Of a DNA stretch of 64,000 nt, positions 51,325 to 63,463 are shown in pieces. This DNA is from Chaunax sp. Z400 (Eukaryota > Chordata > Actinopteri > Lophiiformes > Chaunacidae). The translations under genes were made by a program, and so were the position numbers. Numbering within the stretch: position 1 is the stretch's first letter; the number at the start of each line of letters is the position of its first letter. The stretch spans positions 12,054,471 through 12,118,470 of the forward strand of contig CM075183.1 in assembly GCA_037577475.1 (NCBI GenBank), in the 5' to 3' direction. Under the pieces are notes generated by a model. The model ran no database searches. It worked only from the letters and a program-made list of their open reading frames with translations, and was not told the origin of the DNA.

Positions 51325-51412
51325 GTCTGTGTATGTGTGTGGGTGCCGTTGTGTTTGTGTGAGAAAGAATTTATCAGTGCTCGTGAGTGCTCTCATGGCC
51401 TGTGTATTTGTA

Positions 51413-51443
51413 TGTGTGTGTCTGTGTGTGTGTGTGTGTGTGC
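51413..51443. repeat. (TG)n tract in m1ap intron 7
   Basis: TG run with one TCTG interruption, ending about 7 bases before the exon 8 acceptor dinucleotide. Confidence 0.93.
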
Positions 51444-51450
51444 GACACAG

Positions 51451-51593
51451 GTGTGTGTTCTCACTATGTCCTCCAGCCATCTCCGTCTCTCTGCCTCCTT
51501 CTGAAGCCTGTCGTCTCCAGAGAGCTGCTGCTGCCCTGCTCACTGCCTGTCTCAACCCAGCAACCCGCGCCTGATGCCATGCAGACTATACAG
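51451..51593 (+). CDS. m1ap: m1ap coding exon 8 (residues 385-432)
   Basis: The acceptor is GCGACACAG. The exon completes a Gly codon, then reads VCSHYVLQPSPSLCLLLKPV and VSRELLLPCSLPV, matching human STFYVIMPSHSLTLLVKAV and ATRELMLPSTFPL. It ends in phase 0 (ATA CAG) at gtttgt. The upstream (TG)n tract of intron 7 ends about 10 bases from the acceptor. The frame continues cleanly into exon 9. Confidence 0.92.
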
Positions 51594-52295
51594 GTTTGTT
51601 GACCTTTGTTCATGGTAAACAAATTAAAGAAGTACACAAGTATCCAGAACTGGAAAGCAGAAATTGTTTTAGACACAATGCACATAGTGATACAAGGAGT
51701 TTAATATGTGGTAGATGAAAAACTATTTCACAATATAATATTTGGTAAATGGCTGGGATGTAGACTGTTTCATCTGATTCAAAGCTGGAACCAGAAGAAT
51801 GATCAGCACTTATATACATTATTTATACATATTTATTGATACAGATATATCCACAACCATATAACCAATAAAGTGTATTTTAATATAAAAACACTAATTA
51901 TTGTTATCATATCCGCAAAAATCTGTTTTATTATGATTATGTTTATATTTATTACATTTTTTTAGATTGTATTTATTTTACAGTTATCTTTGCCTTAAAC
52001 AGAAATAACTCTAATTATCAGCCATGCATTTTTATATTTGAATGAAACTGCACTTTATTTTTTGCTAAAACTAATATTTACTCGAGTTTTTTGTCTTTTA
52101 ATTACATTCTAGAATGTAATAGTTGTAGATCATGTATATTTTGGACAGGCTATGCTTACAATTAAATGTCTGCATTGGCACTGGCCTCATATGTGTGTAG
52201 GTCCTTATCAGTGAGTTTAAAAAAAAAAGAAGCCCACACGTAGATGTTCAGACATTCACATGATGCTTTTTTTCTTCTGTCTATTTGTCTGTCAG

Positions 52296-52411
52296 GCTTG
52301 TCTCTCTCAGTTGGATGAGGAGTCTGTGTGTAACCCCCTCTCTCTGAGCAGTAACCTGTACCAGCACCTCAGGAGCAGAGGCCTCCTCTCACAGCCACGA
52401 TACCCATACAG
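52296..52411 (+). CDS. m1ap: m1ap coding exon 9 (residues 433-471)
   Basis: The acceptor is TCTGTCAG after a T/C-rich run. The exon encodes ACLSQLDEESVCNPLSLSSN and LYQHLRSRGLLSQPRYPY, similar to human MLDSLELEPTYNPLHVQSH and LYSHLSS. It ends in phase 2 at AG|gtcaga; the final Arg codon is completed by the first base of exon 10. Confidence 0.9.
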
Positions 52412-52570
52412 GTCAGAGAGCGCTGGTTTGATGAAGGACTTTATTATCAGTAATATGTAACGGATGTAGACAGAAGTGATGTATTAAAAAAAAAGCGTTA
52501 AATTATAATTATGCTGATGATTATAATGGCTTAATAGAGCATGAGGGTTATGATAACATCAAGTTAGTTA

Positions 52571-52625
52571 TATGTTAGCCCAATGTTACAAATCACAAAT
52601 TTCCATCAAAGGGCTTTACATACAG
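52571..52625. repeat. Fish interspersed repeat fragment (TAGCCCAATGTTACAAATC)
   Basis: Reads TTAGCCCAATGTTACAAATC then AAAGGGCTTTACA, the core of a common dispersed fish repeat. It lies in m1ap intron 9. Confidence 0.45.
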
Positions 52626-52678
52626 AGGGAAGAAAGGAATTAAAAACTAACACACAAAAAACTCAATCATCTTGGAAA

Positions 52679-52682
<4 letters not shown>

Positions 52683-52717
<35 letters not shown>
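52683..52717. repeat. (TA)n microsatellite
   Basis: TA run in m1ap intron 9. Confidence 0.95.
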
Positions 52718-52721
<4 letters not shown>

Positions 52722-52873
52722 TATAAGAATATATACAACCTCCTCTCATGATGCTATGATGGTGGTTATGTAACACATGAAGATGATATTGAGGATTATG
52801 ATAATGTAACATTATATATAGGCCACATATAAGTGATAAAGGTGGTAACCATGATGATGCTGGTTGATTCCAG

Positions 52874-52952
52874 GCTGCAGCCAGCAGCTGCTCACAGGGG
52901 CCAGTCTCATCCACTAGAGGGCCCTAAAACCTCAGGCAGCAGACAGCGGCAG
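52874..52952 (+). CDS. m1ap: m1ap coding exon 10 (residues 471-497)
   Basis: After GATTCCAG the frame gives LQPAAAHRGQSHPLEGPKT and SGSRQRQ, a basic, low-complexity linker without strong conservation. Support comes from the phase match on both sides (phase 2 in, phase 0 out), a good donor CAG|gtaaac, and its position between two clearly homologous exons. Human M1AP has a comparable basic linker before RATVAP. Confidence 0.78.
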
Positions 52953-53338
52953 GTAAACAACACCAGCTTTATGACAGTGTAAAGGCCACACAACGATGAT
53001 GATGATGATTACACGACTGCACCTGATAACATGAGAGCAATTTGACAGCAGGACAGCAATATTTATATAAAATTCATTAAGGTTTGTGTGCAGAGAGTGT
53101 TTGCTTTACTGATGCAACTTCCTCCTCACTTCCGTATTTACTCAATTGATGGCAGCACTTAGTTTTCCAACCACGAAAGATAAGGGGGATGTATTTAAAG
53201 TAACCTTAGCTCAATGTTTTCACACTTTTACTTACAACCACATCATCGGAAGCTAACTAGAGTTAAATGAATCAGATGTAACTTATCTCTGTGTCTCCTC
53301 AGAGACAAGTTTAGATAATCAGACATAACCTTAAGGTG

Positions 53339-53575
53339 TAGTGGGATAGCAGGGCTCCATGGGGGAAGGCCCGACCACCAGGCGCTCGCTGAAGAGCCCC
53401 TCCCCGAGGCTTAGCTCTGTGGTGGGGCCCCGGTATCCTCGATCCGGGCGAGGTACACTGGATCCTGCTCTTATTTTTCATAAGGGTATAATGAACCGCC
53501 CTTAGTCTGGCCTGTCACCTAGGACCAATTTGCCTTGGGAAACCCTAGCAGGGGCAAATTGCCCATGACAACACA
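53339..53575. repeat. GC-rich teleost interspersed repeat
   Basis: Contains GGCCCGACCACCAGGCGCTC, GAGCCCCTCCCCGAGGC, GTGGGGCCCCGGTATCC and CTGGCCTGTCACCTAGGACC. I recognise the series as a dispersed fish repeat. It stands out from its AT-rich surround in m1ap intron 10 and is not an exon. Confidence 0.5.
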
Positions 53576-54385
53576 GCTTCATCATTCATCATGGCTTTAA
53601 ACTGCATAAATCCACATGTGAAACATCACAAGTTGGAGGAAAATTTGGTTTCATTTGGACCCAAAAGTATAATACAGTAAGAGATGTTTTTATTATCACA
53701 CATGAATACATAATGTTATGAATGTTTTATTTTAGTTTTATAGCGATTGATAAAATGATTTTTTAAAAACCAGCTGACATGCCAGTTCTCTCGTTTTATC
53801 TTTACGGTTTTCTAGAAATCTGGTAGCAAATTCAGCCACTGAAAATTTGACATTGAGTATTTAAAATGTAATAAAACTCATAGGGTCTTAGATCTTTACG
53901 TTTCACCGATGCCAGTTGGATCAGCTGAGGCCGACTGTGACCTCAGACTGTGTGGCTGGTGGCAGTGTGACTCATCAGGGTTGATAAGGCTGCAGCCTTT
54001 GAGCAGCAAAACATGAGGAAACGTTCTGCTTTTACTTTGTCCTGTTCTTTGGCCCCCGTTTTAATCACTTCACTGGAACTTAGCCCTAACGTCTTCACAT
54101 ATCGCTCATATTTACCCTGTTAACGTCTTCGTCATCTCAACTTTTCCTCTCTATTCTTTATATCTCTTCTGTTCTACCTCCTTCAGAGTCTCCTTTCCTG
54201 TCCTCTTTTGCATCTCCCTCTTTTCTTTATCCTTCTTATCAATCAAGGATAACAAGAACTGACAGCTCAGGCTGTCAAAGTTACAAGTTCATTTTGTTGT
54301 TTCAAAAATCTGATCATCAAGTGTGTTTTTTTACCACTAACACCCTCTATATTGAAACTTAAAGCTGTGTTTTATCTCCTCTCAG

Positions 54386-54640
54386 CCACAAAACCAGAGT
54401 CGCCAACTGGGATTGAACAGCAAGGCCAGGGCCACTGTGGCTCCCTTCCCTTCTTCTTCTTCTTCCCACTCCTCCTCCACGTCTTCCTCCCTTGGACCTG
54501 CTCCTTTTAAGGCATCTCGTCCGGCTCTGACGCTCCTCAGCAGCAGCAGCAGCAAAGGTGAAAGACGTCGGGCCCCGGCTCCAACTCTGCAGGAGCAAGA
54601 TGATGATGATGATGGCGATGTCTCCATGGTAATACAGTAA
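54386..54640 (+). CDS. m1ap: m1ap terminal coding exon 11 (residues 498-581, stop TAA)
   Basis: The acceptor is ATCTCCTCTCAG. The exon reads PQNQSRQLGLNSKARATVAP, so the conserved RARATVAP motif is present, then long Ser runs (encoded partly by TCT and CAGCAG repeats), an ERRRAPAP stretch and an Asp run, ending SMVIQ and TAA at 54638-54640. The Ser- and Asp-rich tail is simple-sequence derived. A weak internal donor (ATG|gtaata at 54628/54629, phase 0) could instead splice to an unseen last exon, so the last few residues are provisional. Confidence 0.78.
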   Translation, partial: PQNQSRQLGLNSKARATVAPFPSSSSSHSSSTSSSLGPAPFKASRPALTLLSSSSSKGERRRAPAPTLQEQDDDDDGDVSMVIQ

Positions 54641-55442
54641 GATTGCTGGAGGGTGGGTGAGCCATGCAGTGACAGGGAAGTGACAAAAAGAGAAGCGTGG
54701 GGGTGTAGTGTATCCTCAACAAGTCATTTAACTGTGACTCCTCACAGTTTGGTTTCCATTGTTTGTAATTAAGCAACTCATAAAGACTTTGTAAAGGAGG
54801 GAAAGATGCAATAATTTTCCCATAAAGTTACACAACACACACACACACACACTATTCTGTGCTATTCTCTGGGTCGTTATTTAATTTAACAAGCTTCTGT
54901 TTACATGTGAGAAAAGAAAGCTACTTGCTGCGCGCCCCCCCCCCCCCTGCAGATTGCTGAGGCAGCAAAACTTAAATCCCACACCGCAGACAATTTTTTA
55001 AAAAGCCAGATAAAAGATGAAAAGGAAACAGCAGGACAATGGAAGCCTGGATGAGTCAAAGAAGTGGAGGGAAGGAACAGAAAGTTAAAAGAAAGAAGGA
55101 AAGAGCAAAAGGTGGGTGGAGTGGGAGATCAGAGAGAGATTAAAGGATCTATAAAAAGCCTTATCTCCATGTGAAAGCGCACATCAGCAGTAACAAAGCA
55201 GTTAAAAAAGTATGATTCAGGCATAAAAAAAAAAGCAGCGACACTGCAGCTATAGTACTATAGAATATAGTGACTCATAGACAAACACACATATATGCAC
55301 ATTTCATTTCCATTTTGCCCTTAAGCCCCCGGTCTGAACACAGCTTCACTGTTTTAATGAGACAGAGAATAAAGCAGCAGACAGAGGGGCCTCTCTGCTC
55401 TCCTTCACCCTCACAGCTCTCTCTGTCTCTGGGGTTTAAAGG

Positions 55443-55553
<111 letters not shown>

Positions 55554-55730
55554 AGACTAGAGAGAGACTAGAAAAAATGGTTCAAAAATCTAGCATGATT
55601 TTTAAAACAGCGAATACCAAAAAGGGTAATGATGGAGACAAATTTGTGTTGGAGTGGTCTTGCAGTGACATGACTGGTGGATTTAAAGCACAGTCATATT
55701 GATGCATTTCTCATCCAAGACCTTTTTCAT

Positions 55731-55732
<2 letters not shown>

Positions 55733-55779
<47 letters not shown>
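55733..55779. repeat. (CA)n microsatellite
   Basis: Uninterrupted CA run 180 bp after the (GT)n tract and complementary to it. Confidence 0.98.
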
Positions 55780-55781
<2 letters not shown>

Positions 55782-56521
55782 CCTAATCAGTCTCCTGCCA
55801 TTCCACCCCCTTGTTGAACCGTATAACGCTGTAGGGACGACCCAGTGCCAAATGTCTTCATGACGTTCTGATGTCACAGGACTTCCGCATTCACGAATTA
55901 CATCCACAACGATCCTTTTGTCCTCGGAAGAGAATTTGACCGGACCTCCCAAAACTACCCGCTGACATTTTACCCGTGTCTTTCTCGCTCTCCATCCTTT
56001 TCCCTCTCACTCAGTACTTTCTCTTTACTCCCCACGAGCTCAGAGAAGTTGAGTCCGTGTGTGTGAATTTCCTAAATTTGTTCAAATAGAACAACCTCTC
56101 TTGTCTTGTCTGCCAAGAGGCTGGAGCCAAAGCTCCCCCAGTTTGACCCCAGAGGAGATCAGCCACACTTCGCATTAAATGTGTTAATTGTTACAATGTT
56201 CAGTTTATCAGAAAGCGTCTTGCTGGTTTAGAGATATTTTGACCCATAGCAGGTGTTTGCTCATCGTTCCGTTTATTCCACCGCACAAACTTCCTCATCT
56301 CATGTTGTTCACTTACACACATTCCTGTTCAGCTTTCATATTGTGACTGTTGTTCATGAGATTGGGCATAGAGCGATGCCATTTGTTCTCCTTGTCAATT
56401 GATATTTCAGCTGTTGTGTTGCGTCAGCCTCTGTCATTTATACACATATATATACACACAGTATATATTTATTGATCTGCTTTTAGATTTGTATTTTAAA
56501 ACTGTTTATGAACTGCGGGTT

Positions 56522-56527
56522 AATAAA
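56522..56527 (+). promoter_or_regulatory. Candidate poly(A) signal downstream of m1ap
   Basis: AATAAA on the plus strand about 1.9 kb after the m1ap stop, in AT-rich sequence followed by T/G-rich DNA. Another plus-strand AATAAA lies at 55369-55374, nearer to the stop. Either would fit a 3' UTR; which one is used cannot be told here. Confidence 0.3.
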
Positions 56528-59500
56528 ACGTTTTGATGGGATGATTATTAGCCTTTCTTGTGTGAAGTAGCCTGAGATGCTTTGTAAAGAGGGCATCAAA
56601 CCATCTTTAACCACCCGCTGTTCCAGCTGCTCAGAGCTAAGATTATATATACTTACACCGTGAAAAGAGACATATATAGTTTCTTTCTGACCTATTTGTA
56701 TACTTTCATTAGCTGATTTTAGAAATGCACTAGCGTCAGCAGGTGTTGGTCTTCCATGTTGTTAAACCGTGCTTGTTGCATATTGAATGGTGGATCTTTG
56801 ATTAGGAGTCTCACTAGTCTACCGAATTCATGCATTTAGTAAAGGTTGTTATATCAGTTGGACATTAGAAATCGCTCAACACTACTCATGTGCATCGGTT
56901 TTGTCCAACAGAGTTGTTAAAATAGAGTTAAATTCGTTTTTAATCAGTGAATAATTAGCAGTGGAGGGAAAGAGCAAACTGCTGCAGAATATTTTGCTGA
57001 CGCAACACAGTTTGTCTCCCACTTTTTAGATTTGATTCATTGTTTCCTGAGGATGACGAGGCGACCTTTCGCTGCGTTATTTCGTCTCATACAGCAGACA
57101 GTGTGTAAAATGTCTGTGTGTCTCAGCATTGACAGGATGCTCTTTTGTTATGGTTCCACTTTGGCTGAGGTCTTTGTTTTGTACATACAATTGTTAGCTT
57201 CCTGTAAGTTTCAGGAAGTAGTTTCCATAAAACTGGCAACATATGAAACACTTTATGTCCGTGTTTTGTTATTTTCCAATTTTAAAAAACCTTTATTGTC
57301 TGTCTGCCTGGTTTAAAGTGCCATAACAATTCTTCTGTGTCTCATCAGCTTCCATATCTGAGTCAGGATAATAGTAGTGCTTTGACTTCCTGCTTTATTC
57401 TCATTATATCCATTCCCATTTGCTCTAATCTGCAGAAGAGAAAAAGAAACTGTCAGACTCTGTATCTGTCGCACAAACTGTCTCTTTCCTGTGATTGTCC
57501 TTGCTGGTAACAGAAACAGCACAGGACTCCAGTGTGCATGCAATCAACGAACAGAGCAGGAACATAAGAGTCACAATTCATAAACAGTCCATGTTAGAGG
57601 AAGATAATAATCAGGTTTACAGTAGAATCCTACTGACAGACTGACTGAGAGTTTTATTCTGAGACAAAATCATGAGCAGCTCTAAACACTAAATCTGGCC
57701 AAGAAATTAATCTATGAAAACAGTATGGAATTATCAATTTCTTGTTATCGCCCTACAGACTTTTTGTGCACATTTTGCAAGACAGTTTTTGATGCATGCA
57801 TAAAAATCCCATCGTTGTCCCACCTCACATTTTATACGCATGTTAAGCAGATTTTTACTCATGAATTTGTTTTATTTTCAAGGCAATGGAGCCACAATCT
57901 GAATGAGAAACTGCCATTTGCTTTAGATTGTACTGAAAGCCCAAAAGAAAATGAATGAAACTCTTTCTCAGACACACATCAGTCAATGGCTTTGCCCACG
58001 CACAGCTACAAATAAAAGCTGGTGGTCTGCAGAGTAAAAGACAAAAGGAAGCAGGACAGTTTGAAGTGTGTCTGAAGAAAGAACATAGAAATCCTCGTCA
58101 GATGTGCACCACACAAAGGTTTCATACTTAATGTAGCACCATCTTAAAAGCAAATGAGGAAAAGCAGTTGAGTTTCAGCTCGAGGGTGTTATGTATTCAG
58201 AAGTGCACCTGACAGGTGTGAAGTCTTTAGAGGATTAGAAACTGACAGCATGGTCTGCATTGACACTGATGAGTTTCCAGGTCTTTAAACTTGACAAATG
58301 CCACTATTTTCTTATATCGGCTGTTAAATTATATCTTCTTTCAGTGTTGCGACTCTTAAATTAAAATTTCTTTAATGGGAAAACTATTACATTCACATTT
58401 AGTAGACAACACTAGCCAATTATAAGGAGTTATTTGGCTGAGGATTCCACAGCGGCCCAGACTGGGTTGACATTAAAGCTGCACTGGATCGATGTTTTGA
58501 TCAAATGGCATAAAGTCCAAGATGTCACATGTAGTGATGAAGCCACAATTAATTATTCAACAACTCTGCAGCTCCTCTCAGCTCTGTGGAGCATTTTAGC
58601 ATCTTTAAACTCATTGTTTGTGGAATAAACATGATTTAATAATGTGCTGTTTTGTGTTTAGAGCTTGTTTCACTGCCTGTATGTGGTATAAAAAAAAAAA
58701 TCAAGTAATACAAGTCTAAAGGCGTGTTTGCACAAAACGCAGGAAGTGAATTATCATGCAGTTTCACTGCTGGACTGTTTGTATACCCCAAACAGCTAAT
58801 ATGCCAGGAGTTACCTGTAAGCTAACTAGCAACAGACCTGCAGTAGATGTGTGCCTCTGTGTTTCTGCTGTGCCTAACCTCGGACTTAACTCAGCTCTCC
58901 CCAGAAACTCATTTTTTTCCATTATTTCCTTCCCCTTCTCTCTCTCTCTCTCTACTTTGTGCTCTCCTCTCTGCACGTTTGTCAAGCAGTGTCACAAAGA
59001 CCTGAGACATCTGTGGAGGCATTTTCCACCTTTTTTTTTTTGTCTTTGAGTCTACACAGTTAATTACGCCTCCCCTTCACCGTGTATGCAAAGTTTTGTA
59101 TTTAAGTGTTTAACAAATTCCAGAGATTGGTTTCAAAGCATGTCACGACTTTCCAGCCTCCACAGAAGCAAACGGTTTGTGCAAAGCCTAGTTTCAGTGC
59201 CTCTTGTTGTTGAGCTGTTCTCTTTAGGTCTTACATGACCTTTGAAAAACAGACAATGTTGAGGTTTGATGTCTACATTCAGATCTCAGTATTTCTGCAT
59301 TCCTGTTGATGTAGCTTGTCTGTCCAAAGATAAAAGAGAGAACACATACAAACACGCCCAAACAAGAAAGTTTAATTGTCATATTAAAGTCAACGTGTGC
59401 ATCTGTAGCAGATTTTTTTTTTATCTTCCCTTTAGTGCCATGTGTCCTGCAGCAAAACATTAAAGGGCTTCCGAGTGACTTCCACATTAATCCAAAATCT

Positions 59501-60234
59501 GAGAAAACTCACATAAGTTGATGTGAAATTGCTCGGTACTTTCATATGCTCACAGTATGAGGCTATCAACCTTGAGCCTAACGATCACACAGGAATGCAC
59601 ACAAGGTGACAAGGAAGCAGTGGTGGAGCATATGCAGAGGCACACAGTCACACCTTGATGTAGCGTAAACTGAACAAACTTGACGGAGGCAGACCTGTTG
59701 GTAGATTTCTCACACACACACGAGCAAACCAGGCAGCCAGTTGAGCTGTGCTGCAGATGTGTGAAAGCAAGATGAGAGAAATGCGAAGAAGGAAGGAGAT
59801 GGGGTGAAAGCACAGAGGAGCTTTCTGCAAGCCTGGAAAAACATCTGAGCCTCTGAGTTTGGAAGGCTGTACGAAACGTGTTTTTTATGAAGTTCTAATC
59901 AAAATGTTAAACCAAGATCCTGATTCTACTACTGCATTTGAACTATTTTGAGACGCGGCAAACTCTTTCTTTGTTAGTGTTGTCTTGTGTCGACCTACCT
60001 TTGCCTAGAACTGCAGATTTCAAAATAAGTTTGCTCGTCATAAGTGGTACTACTAAAACAGTTGGCTAATGTCTTCTAGATAATGATGTCATCAAGGTTA
60101 TCTCATCGAGGGACTGCACACTTCTTTTGGAGCTTAATTCATAAATGTCAGGATACCTCAACCTCGCTGCTGACCATTCTGGCTGAGGGATAGTTTGAGA
60201 AGATAAATACCACATCCCCCAGGTGAGCTTAGCT

Positions 60235-60640
60235 TCGCATTAAAGGAACACTTTGCCCAAAAATGACAATTCAGTCATTATCTAGTCACATAACTTTTTC
60301 CGTTTTTGCGCAGACAGTGGTATGCAGAGATTGAGAGTTGCACTTCATGTTGTCAAGCGGTGCATGTGCAAATGATGGACCTTCCTCTAGTATTTTTAGC
60401 TTGAAGGCTACAGGGGTGTTAACATCTTTTCAGATCCATTTAGGATCTGGAGCCTTGGATTTATGCCGTACGAGCTCTAAAGCCGCCGGCTGTTGAGCAA
60501 CCACTGGTGACGTCAAGTCTTGAAGCAGCAGTGAGGCTACAGTAGCTGTTTCCCCCAGCTTCCTGGCTTCAGGCTCCTCAATGCCAATTGGCTGCTGGCT
60601 ATGGCTGTTTCATATCAGAGTGTCATTGATATTCTCCCCT
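60235..60640. repeat. Probable interspersed repeat (TTAAAGGAACACTTTGCCC type)
   Basis: It begins TTAAAGGAACACTTTGCCC then AAAAATGACAATTCAGTCAT, a start seen in many dispersed fish repeats. The right limit is uncertain. It contains a perfect TGACGTCA at 60508-60515. Confidence 0.45.
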
Positions 60641-60957
60641 AACATGACAAGAGAGTGAATATGTGTATTCCTAAAATAGTTATATATTTATAATGGTATA
60701 TATAATATTAGTATATATAATAGTTAAATATTGGACCACATGCCTCAACAACACACAGAGACGTCTGTTCATGCGTCGTTGGTTTTGTCACTGTAATGCT
60801 GAGCACAGACACGCTATATGTGTCAGAAATATAACCAGCATTTAGGTCCGGAAATGTATTCTCTAAAAGCTCTGAACAGCTCGTTTTTGGCCATACCAGT
60901 GAGAGAGTGTTGAACCGCTTTAAGGAAAAAATGTTGAACGCATGAAATCAGTACCAA

Positions 60958-60961
<4 letters not shown>

Positions 60962-61049
<88 letters not shown>
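60962..61049. repeat. (GT)n microsatellite
   Basis: GT run with one TATG interruption. Confidence 0.98.
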
Positions 61050-61052
<3 letters not shown>

Positions 61053-62088
61053 ATGCTACTTTTTCCAATGAGTTCACACAGAGTTTAACGAGAAAGACAG
61101 ACGTTTGTCGTCACTCTTTCCCTTTGTTTGTCTTCCCCAGCTCTGTCCGAAAGATCAGGGGAGGTTGGGAGCAGAGTGAGGGAATTAACCTCAAAATGTT
61201 ATCCAGTTAGTTTTAGAGGACTTTGCTGTCCAGAAAACACTCCTGCAGCAGGAGGGGGGGGGGGAGAAGAAGGGATATGGATAAAGAGCAGCACCGGAGT
61301 GACGGGAACAGTCCGTACCCCAGCAGACAGGTTCATCCAGCCAGCATTCATCATGTCAGCATCTTTTTCTCCTTCTCTTATGATGCTTTCCTCATGGTCA
61401 GCTCAGGATTAACACCAACATGTTCTTTCTCTGCAGCATTTCTTCTTCAGCATCTCAATTAGCTGCTTTTTCCTTGTTTTTCCATCCTGTGTCCCTGTCC
61501 TCCTCTCGCAGTATCTCCCTGCAGTTTAAATGCACAGTGTGTCCGACGCTAACCAGCTGCCATTAACAGTCACCAGAGCAACAGAACAACACTATTTAGT
61601 ACAGAGAAGGAGAAAGGAAGGAAGAAAGACAAGAAAGAAAGTTCTTTCTTTTTAGGCTAAACTTTGACGGTCTGATTAAGTGGTTGGAAACTGACTGAAA
61701 CAACAAAAACAGAGCATAGCAGAGGGAGAGAGGAGGCGGATGAGGTCAGACTGTTTTACTGTCCAGAACAGTAACGCTCTGAAACACTGACAGCTCTGTC
61801 TGTTTGGATCCTGATGGGACACACACACCGAGGTTGTGGGACGTAGTGATGTAACAATTCTCTTGTTCACAAATCAACTATGGAGAAATATTTTAAATGT
61901 TGGAGCAACTTTATTATTAGTTATATTTATAGACAGCACAGCTGTTTCTCACACGTACATACACAGACACATTGCAGGGAATGATTAGTTTATATATAGA
62001 TTGTCTGTACATAGGAATAAAAGGTTGAAATAATATCTTGCACAGAAAACGGCCTCTGTAATTCAATCGTCACACGAGGAACATGTGA

Positions 62089-62122
62089 CCCCTTTATGGC
62101 CCCTTTATGGCCCATTTATGTC
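62089..62122. repeat. Short tandem repeat, three 11-12-bp units
   Basis: Three successive units of the form CCCCTTTATGG, the last slightly diverged (CCCATTTATG). Confidence 0.8.
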
Positions 62123-63432
62123 CGTTTACAAGACCCAAATTGTTTTGTCAAGCTTCCTCCAAAACAGTAGCATCGATGTTTTTCATTCAGTCGATCCAAA
62201 AATGCTCCAACATCCTATCCTGGTTTCCTGGGCTGAAATTGTAAATCTCCCTCAGTGTTTCCTACTTACTACCTAGACTGTGGGCACCATACATGTGCAT
62301 GCTCCAACACTCCTGGCTACATCCGAGGCATTTAATAATAAACACAAAGTAACTTTACTCTATCCACTGAAGTTACCCACTAGTTTCAAACACAGCTGTC
62401 AATGTATGACAGCAAACGTCTTATTACTGCAGGAATTATTGATAAATACCTGTTAGGTAAGTTAAGTAATGTTCTCGGTTGACATAATTATATTTGCAGC
62501 TTAAAGCGTAACATTTTCTACTAAAAAGCTGGACGGGGGGAAATGATGACAGGCTTCGTTAAACACAGATAAAATAAAGTTAAACTCTTGTTCCTCCCAT
62601 TGTTTCGTTTACCATGCTTTGTGACTTTTTTGTCATCAACATTCATGTCTATACAACCGTTGTGTTTATGATTCAGTTGCTTTTCACAAAGTTCTCCATA
62701 AATCTAGCACCTTAATTTTGCTCTAAAAGTGCTCCAGATTGATGTATTTAACTTTAAAATATAGAACGTTTTCTTCTGCACGAGCAAACCCCCCCCGGAC
62801 TGCAATGGCGCGTGTCAGGCCCAACCACCACAGCCATCCAAAATCCTGTGGGGAAACACTCCTTGATTCATTGGGATTTAAGATGATAAATCAGCCCAGA
62901 AAACACAAACGGATAAAGACCTGCTTCGTGCCTCCAAACCCAAATGATTACTTTTCGCTGTCACATTATGTCATATCATAGAGGAACACAAATCAGCAGT
63001 GCAAAAACATATTTCCCAGTCAATTCATAATCACTGCAGACATTTTAGGAAAGAGGAACCAAGCCGCTCTCTCCGCTCGAAGCCTGTAATCCGAGCTCCT
63101 TTTGGCGAAACGGTTTCTGTGTGTGTGTGTGTTTAAGTGAAGTGGCTGGTTCCAACCACACTGTGGGTTGGTACTCCAATTATGGGTTTGACCATGCAAA
63201 CACTCGCTCCCTCTCCCTCAAACACACACACATACTGTACACACAGGGTGGCCGTACAATTTTTGCACTTCATTCTTCAAAATCAAGCCGTATTGTGGTT
63301 TTCTCATAGTTGTGAGCTAATCTACTCAGAATGAATCGACTGTCTTGAATAATTATTCCAGCCCACAGACGGAAGAAATGAGCTTAGTCCTTACAAAAAC
63401 TGCAAGAATAAAAACGTTAAGTAAAAGTTTGC

Positions 63433-63438
63433 TTTATT
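63433..63438 (-). promoter_or_regulatory. Candidate poly(A) signal of dok1 (AATAAA)
   Basis: On the minus strand this reads AATAAA about 25 bases past the dok1 stop codon. That would give an unusually short 3' UTR. Another minus-strand AATAAA exists at 61910-61915 and could serve a longer transcript. Use of either is not shown by sequence alone. Confidence 0.3.
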
Positions 63439-63463
63439 TCGGTCCCTTCGGGGGGGGAAAAAG

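Noticed and set aside
56118..56185. Short exon-like open frame after CTGCCAAG
   Set aside because: No similarity to M1AP or DOK1 and the acceptor is weak; more likely 3' UTR or intergenic sequence.
57022..57104. Possible last m1ap exon (acidic FPEDDEATF frame after a TTTTTAG acceptor)
   Set aside because: It needs a phase-2 donor in exon 11 and none is present; other phases give a stop at once or an unrelated frame.
60508..60515. Perfect CRE (TGACGTCA)
   Set aside because: It lies inside what looks like a dispersed repeat, so a local regulatory role is not supported.
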